Below, piece by piece: positions 18,412 through 33,693 of a stretch of DNA of 36,394 nt (its first letter is position 1; the number at the start of each line of letters is the position of its first letter). Under the pieces are notes generated by a model that worked only from the letters and a program-made list of their open reading frames with translations, was not told the origin of the DNA and made no database searches. The position numbers and the translations under genes were made by a program. Location: positions 461,820 through 498,213 of the forward strand of contig JBNGIO010006382.1 in NCBI GenBank assembly GCA_049999805.1, given 5' to 3'. The stretch comes from Folioceros fuciformis. Lineage: Eukaryota > Anthocerotophyta > Anthocerotopsida > Anthocerotales.

Positions 18412-19596
18412 TCAAAGCTTCGCAGACGTTGCGGTGCCAGTGGCCAGGTCGAGCGCCTTGGCATTCACAATGCTGGGACAGGCAGCAGGAGCGGGAGACA
18501 ATGGGTCGAGGAAGGGAGCAACATCGTTGGGATTGGGCCAAACCGGGAACCCCCGGAGCTTGCCGGCCACGTTCTGCGCGGCGAGAGTAGCCATGCCTTC
18601 CCTGGTCCACTTGGACGCAGAGGCAATATGCGGCACCACCACCGCGTTCTCCAACTCCGCCAGCCCCGGCTTCATCAGCGGCTCGTCTTCGAACACGTCC
18701 AGGCCCACACGGAACATGGGGTTGGCCTTCAGGTGCTCCACCAGAGCTGCCTCGTCTATGACAGGCCCCCGGCTGGCGTTCACCAGCACCGCCTCCTTCT
18801 TCATCAGGCTCAGCCGCTGCTTGTTGATGAGGTGGTACGTTGACTTGTCCAGCACCGGGTGCAGGCTCACCACGTCCGCCTCCTGCAGCACCTGCTCCAC
18901 ATTGCTGGCGCGCTTCCATGTGACGGCCTCCTCCCCCATGCTCTCGAGGAAGCTCCCGTACGCTGTCACGAACTTCTCCAGCCGGGTGGACTGGTAGAGG
19001 TCGTAGTACACTAGGTTCATCTTGAATCCCTCCACCATCATCCTGGCATACGCGGTCCCGATCCTCCCGGCCCCGATAATTCCCACAGTCTGCCCCTTGA
19101 GCAGGTTGCCGACGAAGAGCGATGGCAGCCATCCCTTGTACTTCCCCGCGCGCATGAAGCTGTCTGCCGCCACCACCCGCCGGGCCGCGGCCAGAGTAAG
19201 CGCCGCTGCGAGCTCAGCCGTCGTCTCGGTCAGCACGCCCGGGGTGTTGCCCACCGAGATCCCGTTCCTGGTTGCCGCCTCCACATCCACATTATTGTAC
19301 CCGACCGCCATGTTGCTAAAGGCGTGGCCTCCAGCCCTCCTCAGCGCGGAGAAAAGCGTCTCCCCCCAGTCCTCCGTCAATTGCCCGATCACGCCGTCAC
19401 ACTTCGTGCCTATCAGCTGCAGCACGTCCTCCACGCTCAGAATCGTCTTATCCTCCGTGCAAACCTCCACTCGGCATCCTGCATTCACCAGCTCCTGAAT
19501 CCACCGGCTCCCCGGCATCGGCTTCGTGCTCACCACCCTCAACTTCCCCCCGGCATTGTGCACCTCCCTCGTGAGCTGCCGCCCGTACCCCGCCAT
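18412..19596 (-). CDS. HPR1: Peroxisomal NADH-dependent hydroxypyruvate reductase, intronless
   Basis: Photorespiratory enzyme reducing hydroxypyruvate to glycerate in leaf peroxisomes (D-2-hydroxyacid dehydrogenase family). The single frame gives 394 residues from the ATG at 19596, close to the roughly 386 of plant HPR1. The frame is open upstream to an ATG at 19686 (424 aa), but family similarity only begins at about LRVVSTKPMPG, so the shorter start is preferred. The substrate-side motif is DGVIGQLTEDWGETLFSAL, and the Rossmann loop is GIIGAGRIG (residues 172-180). The catalytic triad is R276 (NASRGPV), E305 (DVFEDEP) and H323 (VPHIASASKW). The C-terminus SAKL ends in AKL, an accepted PTS1 variant of the usual SKL. 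Plant HPR1 genes are normally rich in introns. This one has none and is GC-rich. Confidence 0.95.
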   Translation of the reverse strand: MAGYGRQLTREVHNAGGKLRVVSTKPMPGSRWIQELVNAGCRVEVCTEDKTILSVEDVLQLIGTKCDGVIGQLTEDWGETLFSALRRAGGHAFSNMAVGYNNVDVEAATRNGISVGNTPGVLTETTAELAAALTLAAARRVVAADSFMRAGKYKGWLPSLFVGNLLKGQTVGIIGAGRIGTAYARMMVEGFKMNLVYYDLYQSTRLEKFVTAYGSFLESMGEEAVTWKRASNVEQVLQEADVVSLHPVLDKSTYHLINKQRLSLMKKEAVLVNASRGPVIDEAALVEHLKANPMFRVGLDVFEDEPLMKPGLAELENAVVVPHIASASKWTREGMATLAAQNVAGKLRGFPVWPNPNDVAPFLDPLSPAPAACPSIVNAKALDLATGTATSAKL

Positions 19597-20440
19597 GACT
19601 TCCCCCTCTTCTCGCGACACCGCCGCAGCTCCGGGGCCTCTGATGTCCCTCGCCACACCAATGCTGACCAATCTCAGTGCCTGCATGGAATGCTACATTC
19701 AAGTGCACTCGAAGGAGCCCGCATTTCTCGCAAGAGACTCGCTCACACAATTCTTCACCACACCACACCACATTTCTCACCAAGCCTAGCAAACTGTTGA
19801 AGCTGCCGGGACCTTGAGCATCGCTATAGATGGCTGCCTGGATAGAGGCCAGACAAGGGATCGGACCTGAGAACGAACGGACCTGGAAAAGAAAACTTGT
19901 CAGAATAATATCCACCACAATAAATTCCACAGTCAGTTATCCACTCCTCATTGCATAAAAGCATGTTCGGGTGATTGGACATAAACAAAGCTGTTCTTGT
20001 CCTACATCGCCAAATACAGTGTACAAACATAATACACCAACATGGTTTAGGTTTCCGACATGATAGAAACATACACACCGTACCCCAGCCTGTCCTCCAG
20101 TCCTGTAGGCTCTGGAAATATCGACTCCATTTCACAGGAGGTTCTTGCTGGCAGCATGTCTCCCGAGGAATGATCGACAGCTTGTCTCTGCAAGATCTCA
20201 GGGATGGTCGGTCACGTAGAACTGAGGGATGGAGGGAAGTGAAGGGGACTGGAAAAGATGAACATTGATTCGGAGATTATGTCACTTGAACTCGAGAAAA
20301 TCCTCATACCAAAAACGGTGGGATGAGCACCATGCAAAACTGCCCTGTCCCGGTACAGTAGAGATCTCACGACCGTCAGCCAGTCGACCAGGCAGAAGAA
20401 TCACGGCTGTAGTACAACAGACGCATTCCAGCTACCTAAT
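19597..20440. other. Intergenic/UTR region between NDK and HPR
   Basis: About 840 bp holding the upstream region of HPR and the 3' side of NDK, both on the minus strand. Short frames on both strands show no motif. The first 90 bases belong to an in-frame upstream extension of HPR that is probably 5'-UTR. Confidence 0.5.
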
Positions 20441-21283
20441 CTACTCGTAGATCCAAGGGTGCAATGCGCTCTGCCACTCTGTCACCCCGTCAGGGAACCA
20501 CAAGGCGATTTCCTTCTTGGCGCTCTCAACGGCGTCACTGCCGTGGATCACGTTTCTGCGAGGAGAACGAGAAACCTTACTCCCACTGGACTGAAGAAAA
20601 AGTGGTACGACAAGCACAAATGCAACAAGATAAATTCGATGGTGCACCTTCCGATATCGATGGCGAAGTCGCTTCGGATTGTACCAGGAGCGGACTCCGC
20701 GGGGTTAGTGGCACCGATAATCTTACGGCCAGTGGCAACAACGCCCTTGCCTTCCCAGACCATAGCAACCACCACGCCAGAGATGATGTAATCAACAAGG
20801 CCCTTGAAAAAAGGCTTGGCAGACAAGTCTGCGTAATGCTTCTCGGCGAAAGCACGCTCCACCTTCACCAGCTTCAAGGCTGCAAAACACAGATCGGACC
20901 GTTAGCACCACCAGCAAGCCAAGTTTTCCATGAAACCACTTTACTTGAGCAGGTTCAGTGCATGGAAGTGTCAGACGAGTCCACACCTTTCAGAGAAAAG
21001 CCCTTCTTCTCGAACCTGGAGATGATCTCACCGACCTGCAGCACGTCACAAGAGAAGCATACCAAACGTTTCAGAACATCAAGCTTCCTACATCCAAGGG
21101 AACATTCAGCTTCCTCCATCCAAGGGAAACTCCAGGTTCCAGATCCATGCAAATCTTGAGAGAGAGGAGGAAGCAGCACTGAAAGGAAACAGCCTACAGA
21201 CAGCAAAGCGGCTTGCAGCAACAGCCTACCAGGCCTCTTTGCACGCCATCGGGCTTGATCATGATGAACGTGTATTCGACCAT
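20441..21283 (-). CDS. NDK1: Nucleoside diphosphate kinase, cytosolic type, 4 exons
   Basis: Transfers the gamma-phosphate between nucleoside triphosphates and diphosphates through a phospho-histidine (EC 2.7.4.6). Exons on the minus strand are 21283-21230, 21035-20987, 20879-20648 and 20555-20441. Phases 0/1/2 close exactly to 149 residues, the normal length of cytosolic NDKs. Motifs: [20 protein letters not shown] at the N-terminus, [32 protein letters not shown], and the active-site [16 protein letters not shown] with catalytic His116. The C-terminus is [11 protein letters not shown]. There is no N-terminal extension, so no organelle targeting is expected. The start codon is 253 bp from the divergent TRAPPC11 start. 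Confidence 0.96.
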
Positions 21284-21536
21284 CGTGCCCGCTGAGAGGA
21301 CAAGAATGCAAGGGCGTCCACAACGTGCAGTGCTTGCACTGCCGCAAGCTGCAAGACCGGGAGGCAGCTGGTATCCCCTTAGGTCAGAGACTGTCTAAAG
21401 TAGTGGGGCAAAATTTCCATGTTTTGGGCAAACCCTAAGGAGAGCGCAAGCTATTGGGGTCCCAAACAGCATCGGGTTAAAGCACGGTTGCTGAGGAGTA
21501 TTGGTCGTCTCCTCAGAGCGCAGTGTTCAATTCGCT
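21284..21536. promoter_or_regulatory. Short divergent intergenic region, NDK / TRAPPC11
   Basis: Only 253 bp separate the two start codons on opposite strands, so both 5' leaders and core promoters must lie here unless distal leader exons exist. No TATA box in a convincing position. A bidirectional promoter is inferred, not shown. Confidence 0.45.
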
Positions 21537-24500
21537 ATGGAGGAGTTCCCGGACGAGCTGCGAACACCTCCCGTGGCGCTGGTAGCATTGGTTGGTGTGC
21601 CTGAACTGCACTCCACGATTTCCTTGTTTCTGCACACGGAGCAACCGCCCATCAACACCTTGGCAATTCCGGAGTTCTCCAAGGTGTCTCTCATCGGAGG
21701 GAAGGAGAGGAAATCTGTTGAGGCCAGGCTGCCACCACCTGTGGGAATTTTGAAAGCTGATTGGTTGCTCAAACATCGGACCAGAACTCCAGCCGTGTTG
21801 GCAGCATTGTTCGATCGCGAACACGTGTATGGAGATCCGACTCAATGGCTACAAGTCTGCACGAGCCTTGACAGTGTCAAGTATGTGTCTAGACCAGGCA
21901 GGTCATTTCGTTGAACATGCTCAGTCCTGTCCACGGAATGAAACTCAGGCGTGCATCAGAGAACTCCAGGCCCCTGCCACGTTTTCTTTGTGGAGATCCT
22001 ATGAATGATGTGTCCTAGGAGTTCAGCAGGTGGTAAGCTATTTGACACTCCGTCGCATCTAAGCCCCTTTGTCCATTCATCTCCAGGAATGTTATACGAG
22101 GGAGGAACATCAAGCTGCTGGCGGTAATTGTCCAGCCCAACTTGAATCAAGGTTTGTGAATTCTGTCGAAAGCATTTTCGCCCCTCGCAGTTTGAATAGT
22201 ATGAACACGAGGGCTTATGTTTATTTCTGCTGTGGCCTATCTTGTTCAGGTGAGGTGAATGAGGACCGGTTGACTGCTTTCAGGAAGAGAGCAGAAGTGG
22301 ATGCCAAGAACTGTCTCACCTTTATCAGTCAGGATCCCAATGAACTCAAGCGATCACTGGGCAGGTCATGTACGCACACTTGGACTACTTGGTCTGTTTT
22401 GTCTGTGGACGCTACTTTCTCACTTTGTTGGCCCATGTTGTGACAATGTTCAGATTGGGTAGCATGCTTGCTGAACTTGCGTCCAGCTACTACAAAGAAG
22501 AAGGTCGACGAGTTAAATTGCGGATTGAAAAGAAGACCTACAGCTCTATGGAGCTGAGCGTACGCTATAACTTTAAGGTACTAATAATGCGTTTCCTAGG
22601 CACAGGAGATGTCTCTTGAGATACAGTATGATGACTTTCAATGTCTTGCTCTCTCCCTGATGTCCTCACTGTGCACGTCCCAATCAGGTGGCTGTATACG
22701 CTGAGTTCAGGAGGGATTGGGTGGCAGCCCTTAAGTTCTACGAAACTGCCTACAGTCTCCTGCAGGAGGTGCTGCTTCTCTATCATTTAAGGTTAAGAAT
22801 CTATGGTCTGTTCTTTAGTTCTCCTGTGAGTAGGCAAACTGGCTGTCCTCATTTTTTCAGCACAAGAAACCGGTTACCACATGGCCTCATCTAGACTGGA
22901 AACTGTAACTAAACAAGATTATTTGTTATAGTTCTGGCACGTGACGGGTCAATGCTGGCGTTTTCAGTGACTTTTTTGTGTGTCTTGTACGCAGTAAACT
23001 AGTTTTTATTGGATGTCAACCATCGATTTGAAGCTGCTTGTCTTCTAGCGACTGATTGTAGAAGTTATCCTGGATTTTGATTCCAGGTGGTAACCACGCC
23101 TATGGAGCTGCAGCCTGTTCAAAGGATTGTTGAGTTGAAGGCTGTTGCTGAGCAACTCCACTTCAAAATTTCTACTTTACTGTTGCATAGTGGCAAAGAG
23201 ACTGAGGCTGTGAAGTGGTTTAAGCAGCATATGACCTGGTACAAGCGCTTAGTAGGACCTCCCGAGGGTGCTTTTTTGCACTGGGCATGGGTTAGCAAGC
23301 AGTACCTTGTATTTGCAGAACTTTTGCTGAACAGCTTTCCCACAGCTGGTCCTGCAGCTGCTCCTAACACAACATTACCGGGGCCGCCTATTACAGAGCG
23401 TGAGTTACAAGCTGGCTACTACTACCAGGTATCTGTAATTTGTCTGTTCACGCCTTCAGTGGTTTTATGGTTGATCGACTGTTGTGGACTGGCATTGGAG
23501 ATTTACACCTGGGCTGTGTCAACTCACTGATCTCTTTTTCTGTTTTGACTTTGATGGCACAGCTTGCTGCAACCTACATGTCACAAAGAAAACGGAGTTT
23601 TGACTCCAGTGTTGCAACTTTCGAGGCATTTGACGAGGCAAATGCTGTAGACTATTTAGCAGGTCCACGAGAAGATGTAGGCCCTCCTCTCTATGTCGGC
23701 CAGGCTCCTCGTATTCTGCGACGTGGCAACACTCTTGACACGCAAATGTGAGAATTTTGTGAAACATAGGACATGTGGCATGAACTCTTCTAGCAGCTTA
23801 ATGTGAAGGCTGAGCCTTTGGTCTCAGTTTTTTATGTTGTATCTTTGTGGTGCAGACCTACAGGAGCTGAGTTTATGAGGCATGCAGTGGCAATGGAGAA
23901 GAAATTTGCTCATACTCACGGAGCAATTGATCTTCTCACCAAAGCTCATGAGCAGTACAAGCTGATTCAAGCGAGTAGGATGATCTATCAGCTTGGGAGT
24001 GAGATGGGCAGAGAGTACTTCAATGCCAGAGATCATGAAAATGCCATGAGGCTTTTCAATAGTGTGGCAGGAATGTATCGAAAGGAGGCTTGGGTTGCTC
24101 TTCTTGGGGCAAGCCTTGGGTACTTGCAAGAATGTGCACGCCAACTTGGCTTGCTGAAGGAGTATGTGGAATACGCACTTGAGTTGGCATCGTTGCCAAT
24201 TCCAAAGACCTCGCCTGGTGAAGGCCAGAGGATTGTATCTGGGCCCCAAGTTGGCCCAGCAGGGCCACTTACTGATCTTCAGCGGGTTCAAATTCACAAA
24301 CAAGTTTTTAGTCTTTTGGGGGGGGGGAGCTCAGTTCTCCCTGCTCGGGATGGAGAGAGCGGATTGGCTGTGAATCAGTCTAAGCCTGTCAATCTGGAAA
24401 TTGATTTGGTGAGCCCCTTGAGAGCTGTTCTGTCTGCTTGTGCAGCATTCCAGGAGTCAAGCGTGAAACCAGGGAAATCAACACAGTTTACACTTTGCTT

Positions 24501-26353
24501 GCTTACCCACCTGCCTCTGGTCGTTGAATTGGAAAGGCTGGAGGTGCAATTTAATCAGTCAGAGTGTAATTTTGTTCTTCGAACTTCTCCCAGTTCCGGT
24601 CCAGCATCTGGGAATTCTGAGGTGCATATTCAGGATGTGTGTAAGGAGGAATTATACAATCTAGCATTCGAGCCAAACAAGTGGAAAAGACTTGTAGTCT
24701 CTGTCTCTCCAAGTACGTGTGGTTCATTCTTATGCCAAGTGGGTTGATTCAGTAAGTTGTATCATGTAATCTTCACTTTATACTACCGAGAGACTTATTA
24801 CCGCTTGTAATGCTTTATTTTCAGGTACGAGCGGTAAGCTTGAATTGTTGGCAGTTGTTGCTCACGTAGGGCCACATGCACGTATCCGGTGCCAGGTGGA
24901 GAGTGCTGCCAGTAGGGAGGAAGTACCGCTTTGGATTTATGAGCCTGGAGTGGAAGTTTTGCCTGTCAAGGACAGCACTTTGGCGTTTTTTGGCCAGAAG
25001 GTTATCCAGGTTGAGGAACCGGAATCTCTAGTACAGATGGACTTCACTGTTTCCTCGGGTCCCTCTATGGTCCGAGAGGAGTTTCCTGTCCATGTCAGCC
25101 TCAAATCAACAGGGCATGCTATCTTGTCGGGAGCGTTGGAGGTCTACCTAACTGCATTGCCATCATCTGGAAATGCTAGGCTATCACCCGACTCCTCCAA
25201 CCAGAGTGTTGTTCCGGCTGAGGTTCTGATTGAGCTTGATTCTACTTCATCATCAAGGGAAAGATATGACAGCCAGTCCGTGGGTGCTATTGAGAAGATC
25301 GGCAAGATTGAAAAGTTCCCTGGGTCATTGACTGTCCCTCCTGTTCAAGCGAATGCGTCATGGTCAACGGTTCTATTCCTAAGGTCACTTGAGGCCAAAA
25401 ATCTTGGGTTGAACGTGTCCTTAAAATATCAGGCACCGGCATCCGAAGGAGCTGAGGGGACATCTCAAACTGTGAGATTGAACAAGACGTTATCTATCAT
25501 TTGTGAGGATCCCTTGTCAATCAGCTACCGATATGCTGCTGCATTCAGGCGCGATGCATTGATGCCCCAGGGCTTGCAAGCCGATGTAAGCAGTACATCC
25601 AGAGTCTCTCTTCCCTGGAAGGAGAGGAGTATCTTGGTCGTAACTGCCGAAAGTTCAGGTTCATTTCCCGTAAGGCTGCTGTCAATAGAGGTGGAAGAGA
25701 GGGACTCCAGATGTTGCCTGGTGAGGAAATCAACGTCATCAAACCAATCCGCACCAGAACCTGGAGAAGGCTGGTCTGAGGATGCCTCTTCTGGTGTGCT
25801 CCTACATTTTGGGGAGACGTTCACGCAACTCTTTTGGATTCATCCGCTTGAGTGCTCTCCAGGCCTCCATCCTGGCAAGATTGTGGTAACTTGGAAAAGG
25901 GAGCCAGTGAGCTCTGGAGCCTTAGAGCCCGTCCCAAAATCAGTTGCAAAGAGTGTGCAGCTAGCCCCAGTCCTTGTGGAATGGACCCCGCTGCTCGTCA
26001 CTTTGGATTGTCCTCCCTTCGCCCTGTTAGGTGTCCCTTTCACCGTGTCCCTGAGAATCCAAAACCAGACAACTGCCCTTCAGGGCATCGGCTTCTCTGT
26101 CACGGATGCACAGAGCTTCATATTCTCTGGTCCTCACAGTGACTCGCTCTCTGTTCTGCCCCTTTCCACGTACCTTCTGTCATACAAGTTTGTCCCCATT
26201 GCTTCAGGTATGCAGCAGCTTCCCCAAGTAAAACTGACGTCCTCCCGGTTCTCCTCTACATTCCATACCTCTCCTCTTAGCAGCCAGCTTTTCATCTTCC
26301 CACGGGCTCCCGCAGGTCCAGATAGACTATCTCCTCCTGACTTGTTGAATTAA
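21537..26353 (+). CDS. TRAPPC11: TRAPPC11 (foie gras/gryzun) trafficking protein, 9 exons
   Basis: Subunit of the TRAPP tethering/Rab-GEF complex (TRAPPIII in animals; a TRAPP complex in plants), acting in ER-Golgi and post-Golgi traffic. Exons: 21537-21880, 22087-22151, 22250-22364, 22454-22577, 22688-22768, 23087-23428, 23563-23747, 23856-24712, 24825-26353. The frames join to 1213 residues, within the family range. The N-terminal part has the RNIKLLAVIVQ strand. The foie-gras helical domain runs roughly 130-520, with KFYETAYSLLQE, WFKQHMTWYKRL, AGYYYQLAATYM and RMIYQLGSEMGREYF. The C-terminal half (from about 610) is the beta-rich gryzun-type region. The start at 21537 is chosen over an upstream in-frame ATG (21501) because it matches the family N-terminus. 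The exon 5 donor (gag|gtgctg) is weak. Exon 8 contains a run of ten G (24318-24327). Confidence 0.93.
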
Positions 26354-26801
26354 GCTGTGGCTCAGATACATTTGCAGAGTATGTAATGTGGCTCGGCCGG
26401 ATCCTGCCGGGACTTAGACGTCGTCACAATTTCGTTGTCTTTCAGTTCTGGCTCGCAGGGCATATTGGTCTGAGCCACTTCTCTTATGTTTGGTATGAAT
26501 GTGTAAGAAAAATCAAAAATCAGATGAGGTCGGCTGACACATCGAGCTTGAGTTGGTCGTCGCCGCATTTGTTCGTTCCAAATACTAGCAAATGGTGAAT
26601 GCCACGACACTGCCGTGGCAATTTCGAGAACAATCACAGTCAAGCGAAAATATGTCGTCTCTCTCTAGATCTGCCGGGCTTCTTGCACGTCCTCTGCCAG
26701 TAAGCATGAATTGGCTTGGTCACAAATTCTGAGTTCTGTCTGACAACCCGGGTGACAAATCGCTCCCCCTGCAGCCACGCATTCGAAAGCACACTAAACC
26801 T
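26354..26801. other. Intergenic spacer TRAPPC11 / RAD52-like
   Basis: About 450 bp with no recognisable gene. It should hold the TRAPPC11 3'-UTR and the RAD52-like promoter, since both genes run rightward. Confidence 0.5.
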
Positions 26802-27847
26802 ATGGAGGCGTTGGGGCTCGTCTCTCCTGTGTCTGTGGTGAGCTCGGGGTTGAAGCCCCTGGCTCTCTCTTCCAGTGGCACCGGGCGTCTGTCATGCAGT
26901 TTGTGGGGCACTGCGGTGCCTAGAACTGTGTCCGCGACCAGGGCTTCCTTCCAGGAGCAGGCTAGGCACTTATCTGTCAGGGCCACCAAGGATGCGGCTT
27001 CCAAGATTGGCCAGGCGTTCGGCCACTACGCCGTCCCCATTGATGCACAACCGCAGAGCTCCTTCATCACACGGCCTTTGGCCGAGATCCTTAGAGACAT
27101 GAACAAGAGAGTACCTGACAAGGTGCTTAAGGTCAAGGTGGATGAGGACGGCCACGAGCTCAAATACATTCCATGGTATGCAGGCTTGATTTAGGCTCCC
27201 CATGAGAAGCAAGAAGTTAGGTTGTTTTCTCTGGCTGTTTGCACTGGGAATTCTTACTCTGTGTCGCGGGTTGTGCAGGTACCATGCGAATCGGATGCTT
27301 AGTTTCTATGCGCCAGGTTGATTTCCTTCCTCCAACTTCAGTGGAAAATCTGTTGGTACATATTATAGCCGATGCACTGCATCATTCACTCACATTTCTT
27401 TGGCGTCAGTTTGGCAGATCGTGTAGGATGAGTAACGCATGCCCTACAGCACCTTAGCTTTCCTTCTGCTAGTTACACTGCATCATCTGTATGGCAAATG
27501 TGTGCCAGGCTGGAGTGGAGAGGTGCGGAACGTGCTGCTTTCTCCAGATGGCAAGTCAGTATCTGTTGTGTATCGCATAACTCTTCGTGGAACTGATGGC
27601 GAGGTAATTTGTCGTCTTGTTGATTGTGTAAAAAAAATTTGTATGGATTGTCGAGTGCACCGCTTATGGCCTGGCATGTTTTGAGTCTGCACAGGCCTGG
27701 CGCGAATCGACGGGGACGGCGTCACTGGATGATGTCGAGTACGGTGATCCTGTGCAAAAAGCAGAAGGGATGGCCTTCCGTCGAGCATGTGCTCGGTTCG
27801 GGCTTGGCCTGTACCTGTATCATGAGGATGAAGTGCCAGCTTCCTGA
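26802..27847 (+). CDS. ODB1/2: Organellar RAD52-like DNA-binding protein, 4 exons
   Basis: Plant RAD52-like/ODB family: binds single-stranded DNA and promotes strand annealing and recombination repair in mitochondria or plastids. Exons are 26802-27175, 27279-27316 (38 bp), 27509-27603 and 27695-27847, in phase, giving 219 residues. The first 60 or so residues are Ser/Thr/Arg/Ala-rich with few acids, a typical transit peptide. The conserved core follows: ITRPLAEILRDMNKRVPDK, YIPWYHANRMLSFYAPGWSG, VVYRITLRGTDGE, WRESTGTA and the C-terminal RRACARFGLGLYLYHE. The core matches ODB1 (mitochondrial) and ODB2 (plastid) about equally, so the compartment is not assigned. It is convergent with EngB. Confidence 0.93.
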
Positions 27848-28261
27848 ATCTTGCTTGGCTTCAACACGATGTGAATAGGTACACTCTAGGTATTTCTACT
27901 TGTTGTGCCTCTCTGGTAGTCATCGAGCCCTGTCTCGTCAACCCAGGATCACTAGACGTATCTAATCGGGCGTGGTTGAGGTTCATCTCGGATCCTCTCA
28001 TCGTCGCATCAGCTTTCAGGAAAGCACAGAGGTTGCTTGTGGTGAAGCAGATACCTGAGGGGGATAGGACCGACTGGTGAGAGCACTACTTACTGTGGGA
28101 TATCCTGAGCCCTGTGTAAGTAGTTTACTCCGCGGGCGCTCCCCCTTTTGGTAACCCGATTTGTAATTGAGATGAACATGATAGACAAGTTTGCAATCAT
28201 CGGGCCGAGCCAAGCACTTATGGCAGCATAACTTGTGCCTACATAGATACAGCTGTTTGCC
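27848..28261. other. Convergent intergenic spacer
   Basis: About 410 bp between the stop codons of the RAD52-like gene and EngB. It must contain both 3'-UTRs. A short plus-strand frame at 27871-28080 lacks any known motif and is probably chance. Confidence 0.5.
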
Positions 28262-29661
28262 TCAACTTTGCCAATATTGCAACAGGTTGCCTATGTGAGT
28301 CAAGAGTTCATCTTTCCCTTGCCCAGTAGCAGAGCTGGTCATGACCCATGGAGGGAGCTCAGCGAAAGACTCTTTCAACCTCGTCTCGAAATCAAGAATG
28401 TTCTCTTCCGGCTTTCTTCCCCCGTTCTTGTTCTTCTTCTTCCTATCACACTTGGTGAAGACCACGGTCATCGGAATCTGCATCACACAGAAACGGACAC
28501 AAAATTTATCTCCCAACTCTGCATAGGAACTCACAAATTCCAAGCCAACCATGTTCGCTCGAAACAGTACATTACATTGTTTCTCCCCAGCCAGTTGGCA
28601 CAATCCAGGTCGATTTTCTGCGGGGGAATGCTAGCATCGACGAGAAGAAACACGGCAACCAGATTCTGCCGCTTCAAAAAATAGTCCTTGGTGAATTCAC
28701 TCCAGTCAGTCCGGACAGCTGTTGGAGCCTTAGCAAACCTGTTGGCAAACAAGAAGGATTGAGCAACGACAACACAGCTAGCACGGCCCGCTCGTTGGGT
28801 TGTTGTGCAGTGAATTACCCATAGCCTGGAAGATCCACCAAGTACCAGCGGTTGTCTATCTTGAAGTGATTGATGAGCTGCGTTTTCCCTGTAACAATGT
28901 CGGGTATGAGCTATCTGGATTCATTCGCATCCACACGGTGTGGATGCATTTGCAACCAACTGCTTACACCCTGAACCCTACAAGGAATGGGGGCTACCAG
29001 GCCGTTTCGAGGTCTGGGCAAGCTCTTTACGATTCACCATGGCGTTGATGAGAGAAGACTTGCCCACATTGGACCTCCCAACAACTGCAAACTCCGGAAG
29101 ACCTTCCTTGGGGCATTCGGAAACTCTGGGGCTGCTCTTGATGAACTCCGCGTTCTTGATGCGCAGGCTCCGGAGGCTAGAGCCTACGAAGATGTTGCTG
29201 CCCGCGAGCCTGCGCAGGCCGCGCTTCAGGTCCTTGTCTCTGGCAAAAACAACTGCATCGTCATCACCCTCCCCGGACTTGCTTTCCTCAGGCTTACTTT
29301 CCCCGGGACTCTCCAGCTGCTGGGACACGAGCTCTGCCTTCTCCTTCAGCCCCAGGCTTTCTTCACCGATCACCGCTACTTCTCCTACTCCTAAAGGCAC
29401 TTGTGACAGCCGCATTTGGGTAGACCTTGCTCTATTGGTGGCTCTCCCTGCGAAATTCCTCGACAGCGCCGCCAGCCTGAAGACAAGGGAGCCTCGCCAC
29501 GCGGTTCCAGACACAGATTGGGAGGTCGAAGCCGAGGAGAAAGCGCAGCAAAGAACCCGGAAGTTTTGTGGGTAGACCAGCTGCCCTCCATGCTGTGGGA
29601 GTGCCATGGATGAAACCGTTCTACTGCGTGCAGGTAGCAGCAGCCGATGCCTCAACCCCAT
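28262..29661 (-). CDS. engB: Organellar EngB/YihA-type GTPase (ribosome biogenesis), 4 exons
   Basis: TrmE-Era-EngA-EngB-Septin-like GTPase. Bacterial EngB/YsxC/YihA assists assembly of the large ribosomal subunit, and plant members act in plastids or mitochondria. Minus-strand exons are 29661-28998, 28888-28819, 28738-28576 and 28477-28262, phase-consistent, giving 370 residues. Motifs: G1 GRSNVGKS (195-202), G3 DLPGYG (240-245), G4 TKCD (307-310) and G5 SSATG (347-351). Family blocks are [44 protein letters not shown] and [11 protein letters not shown]. The long N-terminus (about 1-90) is Arg/Ser-rich and likely a transit peptide. Start is 29661, with an alternative Met at 29607. Residues 95-140 are acidic and low-complexity. 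It is divergent from the GluRS gene. Confidence 0.95.
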
Positions 29662-33280
<3,619 letters not shown>

Positions 33281-33693
33281 AAGAACTGTAAACCCTGTCT
33301 CTAAGCAAAGCACATGAGTGTCCTTGTGAAATAGGAGCGACTGTGGCACCCACCATTTGCCTCTCACGGCTGGCCGTTCTCTTCAATCGTTGGACCAGTT
33401 GCCTCTTACGGCCAGCCGTAGTGTTCAATAGCCTCATGGGGTATTTCCAGTATTTTCGGTCCATCGAAAGGAATAACTTCTTATATCATCGACACTGTTC
33501 AGTGACAGCCCACCAGACTTATCCCCACTCCGTTTCCTTGTTCTCCCATGTCAGATACATGTGTTAAACAGGTTGATCTGTCCAGAACTCGGACTTCGAG
33601 CGAATTTCCAGGGTTCAGGTGCTTCAAGTTGCTACGTAGGTTTACCTGGAGATTGGGATCACTGATGGGACATGGAATTTTTAGCCCCGGCTA
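33281..33693. other. Convergent spacer GluRS / P450 with a 42-bp imperfect duplication
   Basis: About 410 bp between two stop codons. At 33357-33440 two diverged units of 42 bp follow each other (ttgcctctcacggctggccg and ttgcctcttacggccagccg). No gene is seen. Confidence 0.55.

Noticed and set aside
18368-19800. Plus-strand open frames and an alternative minus frame across the HPR gene
   Set aside because: HPR is conserved end to end in one minus frame. The others are Ser/Thr/Arg/Pro-rich shadows of GC-rich coding DNA.
21501-21536. Upstream in-frame ATG of TRAPPC11
   Set aside because: It would add 12 residues without family similarity. The start at 21537 fits the known N-terminus better.
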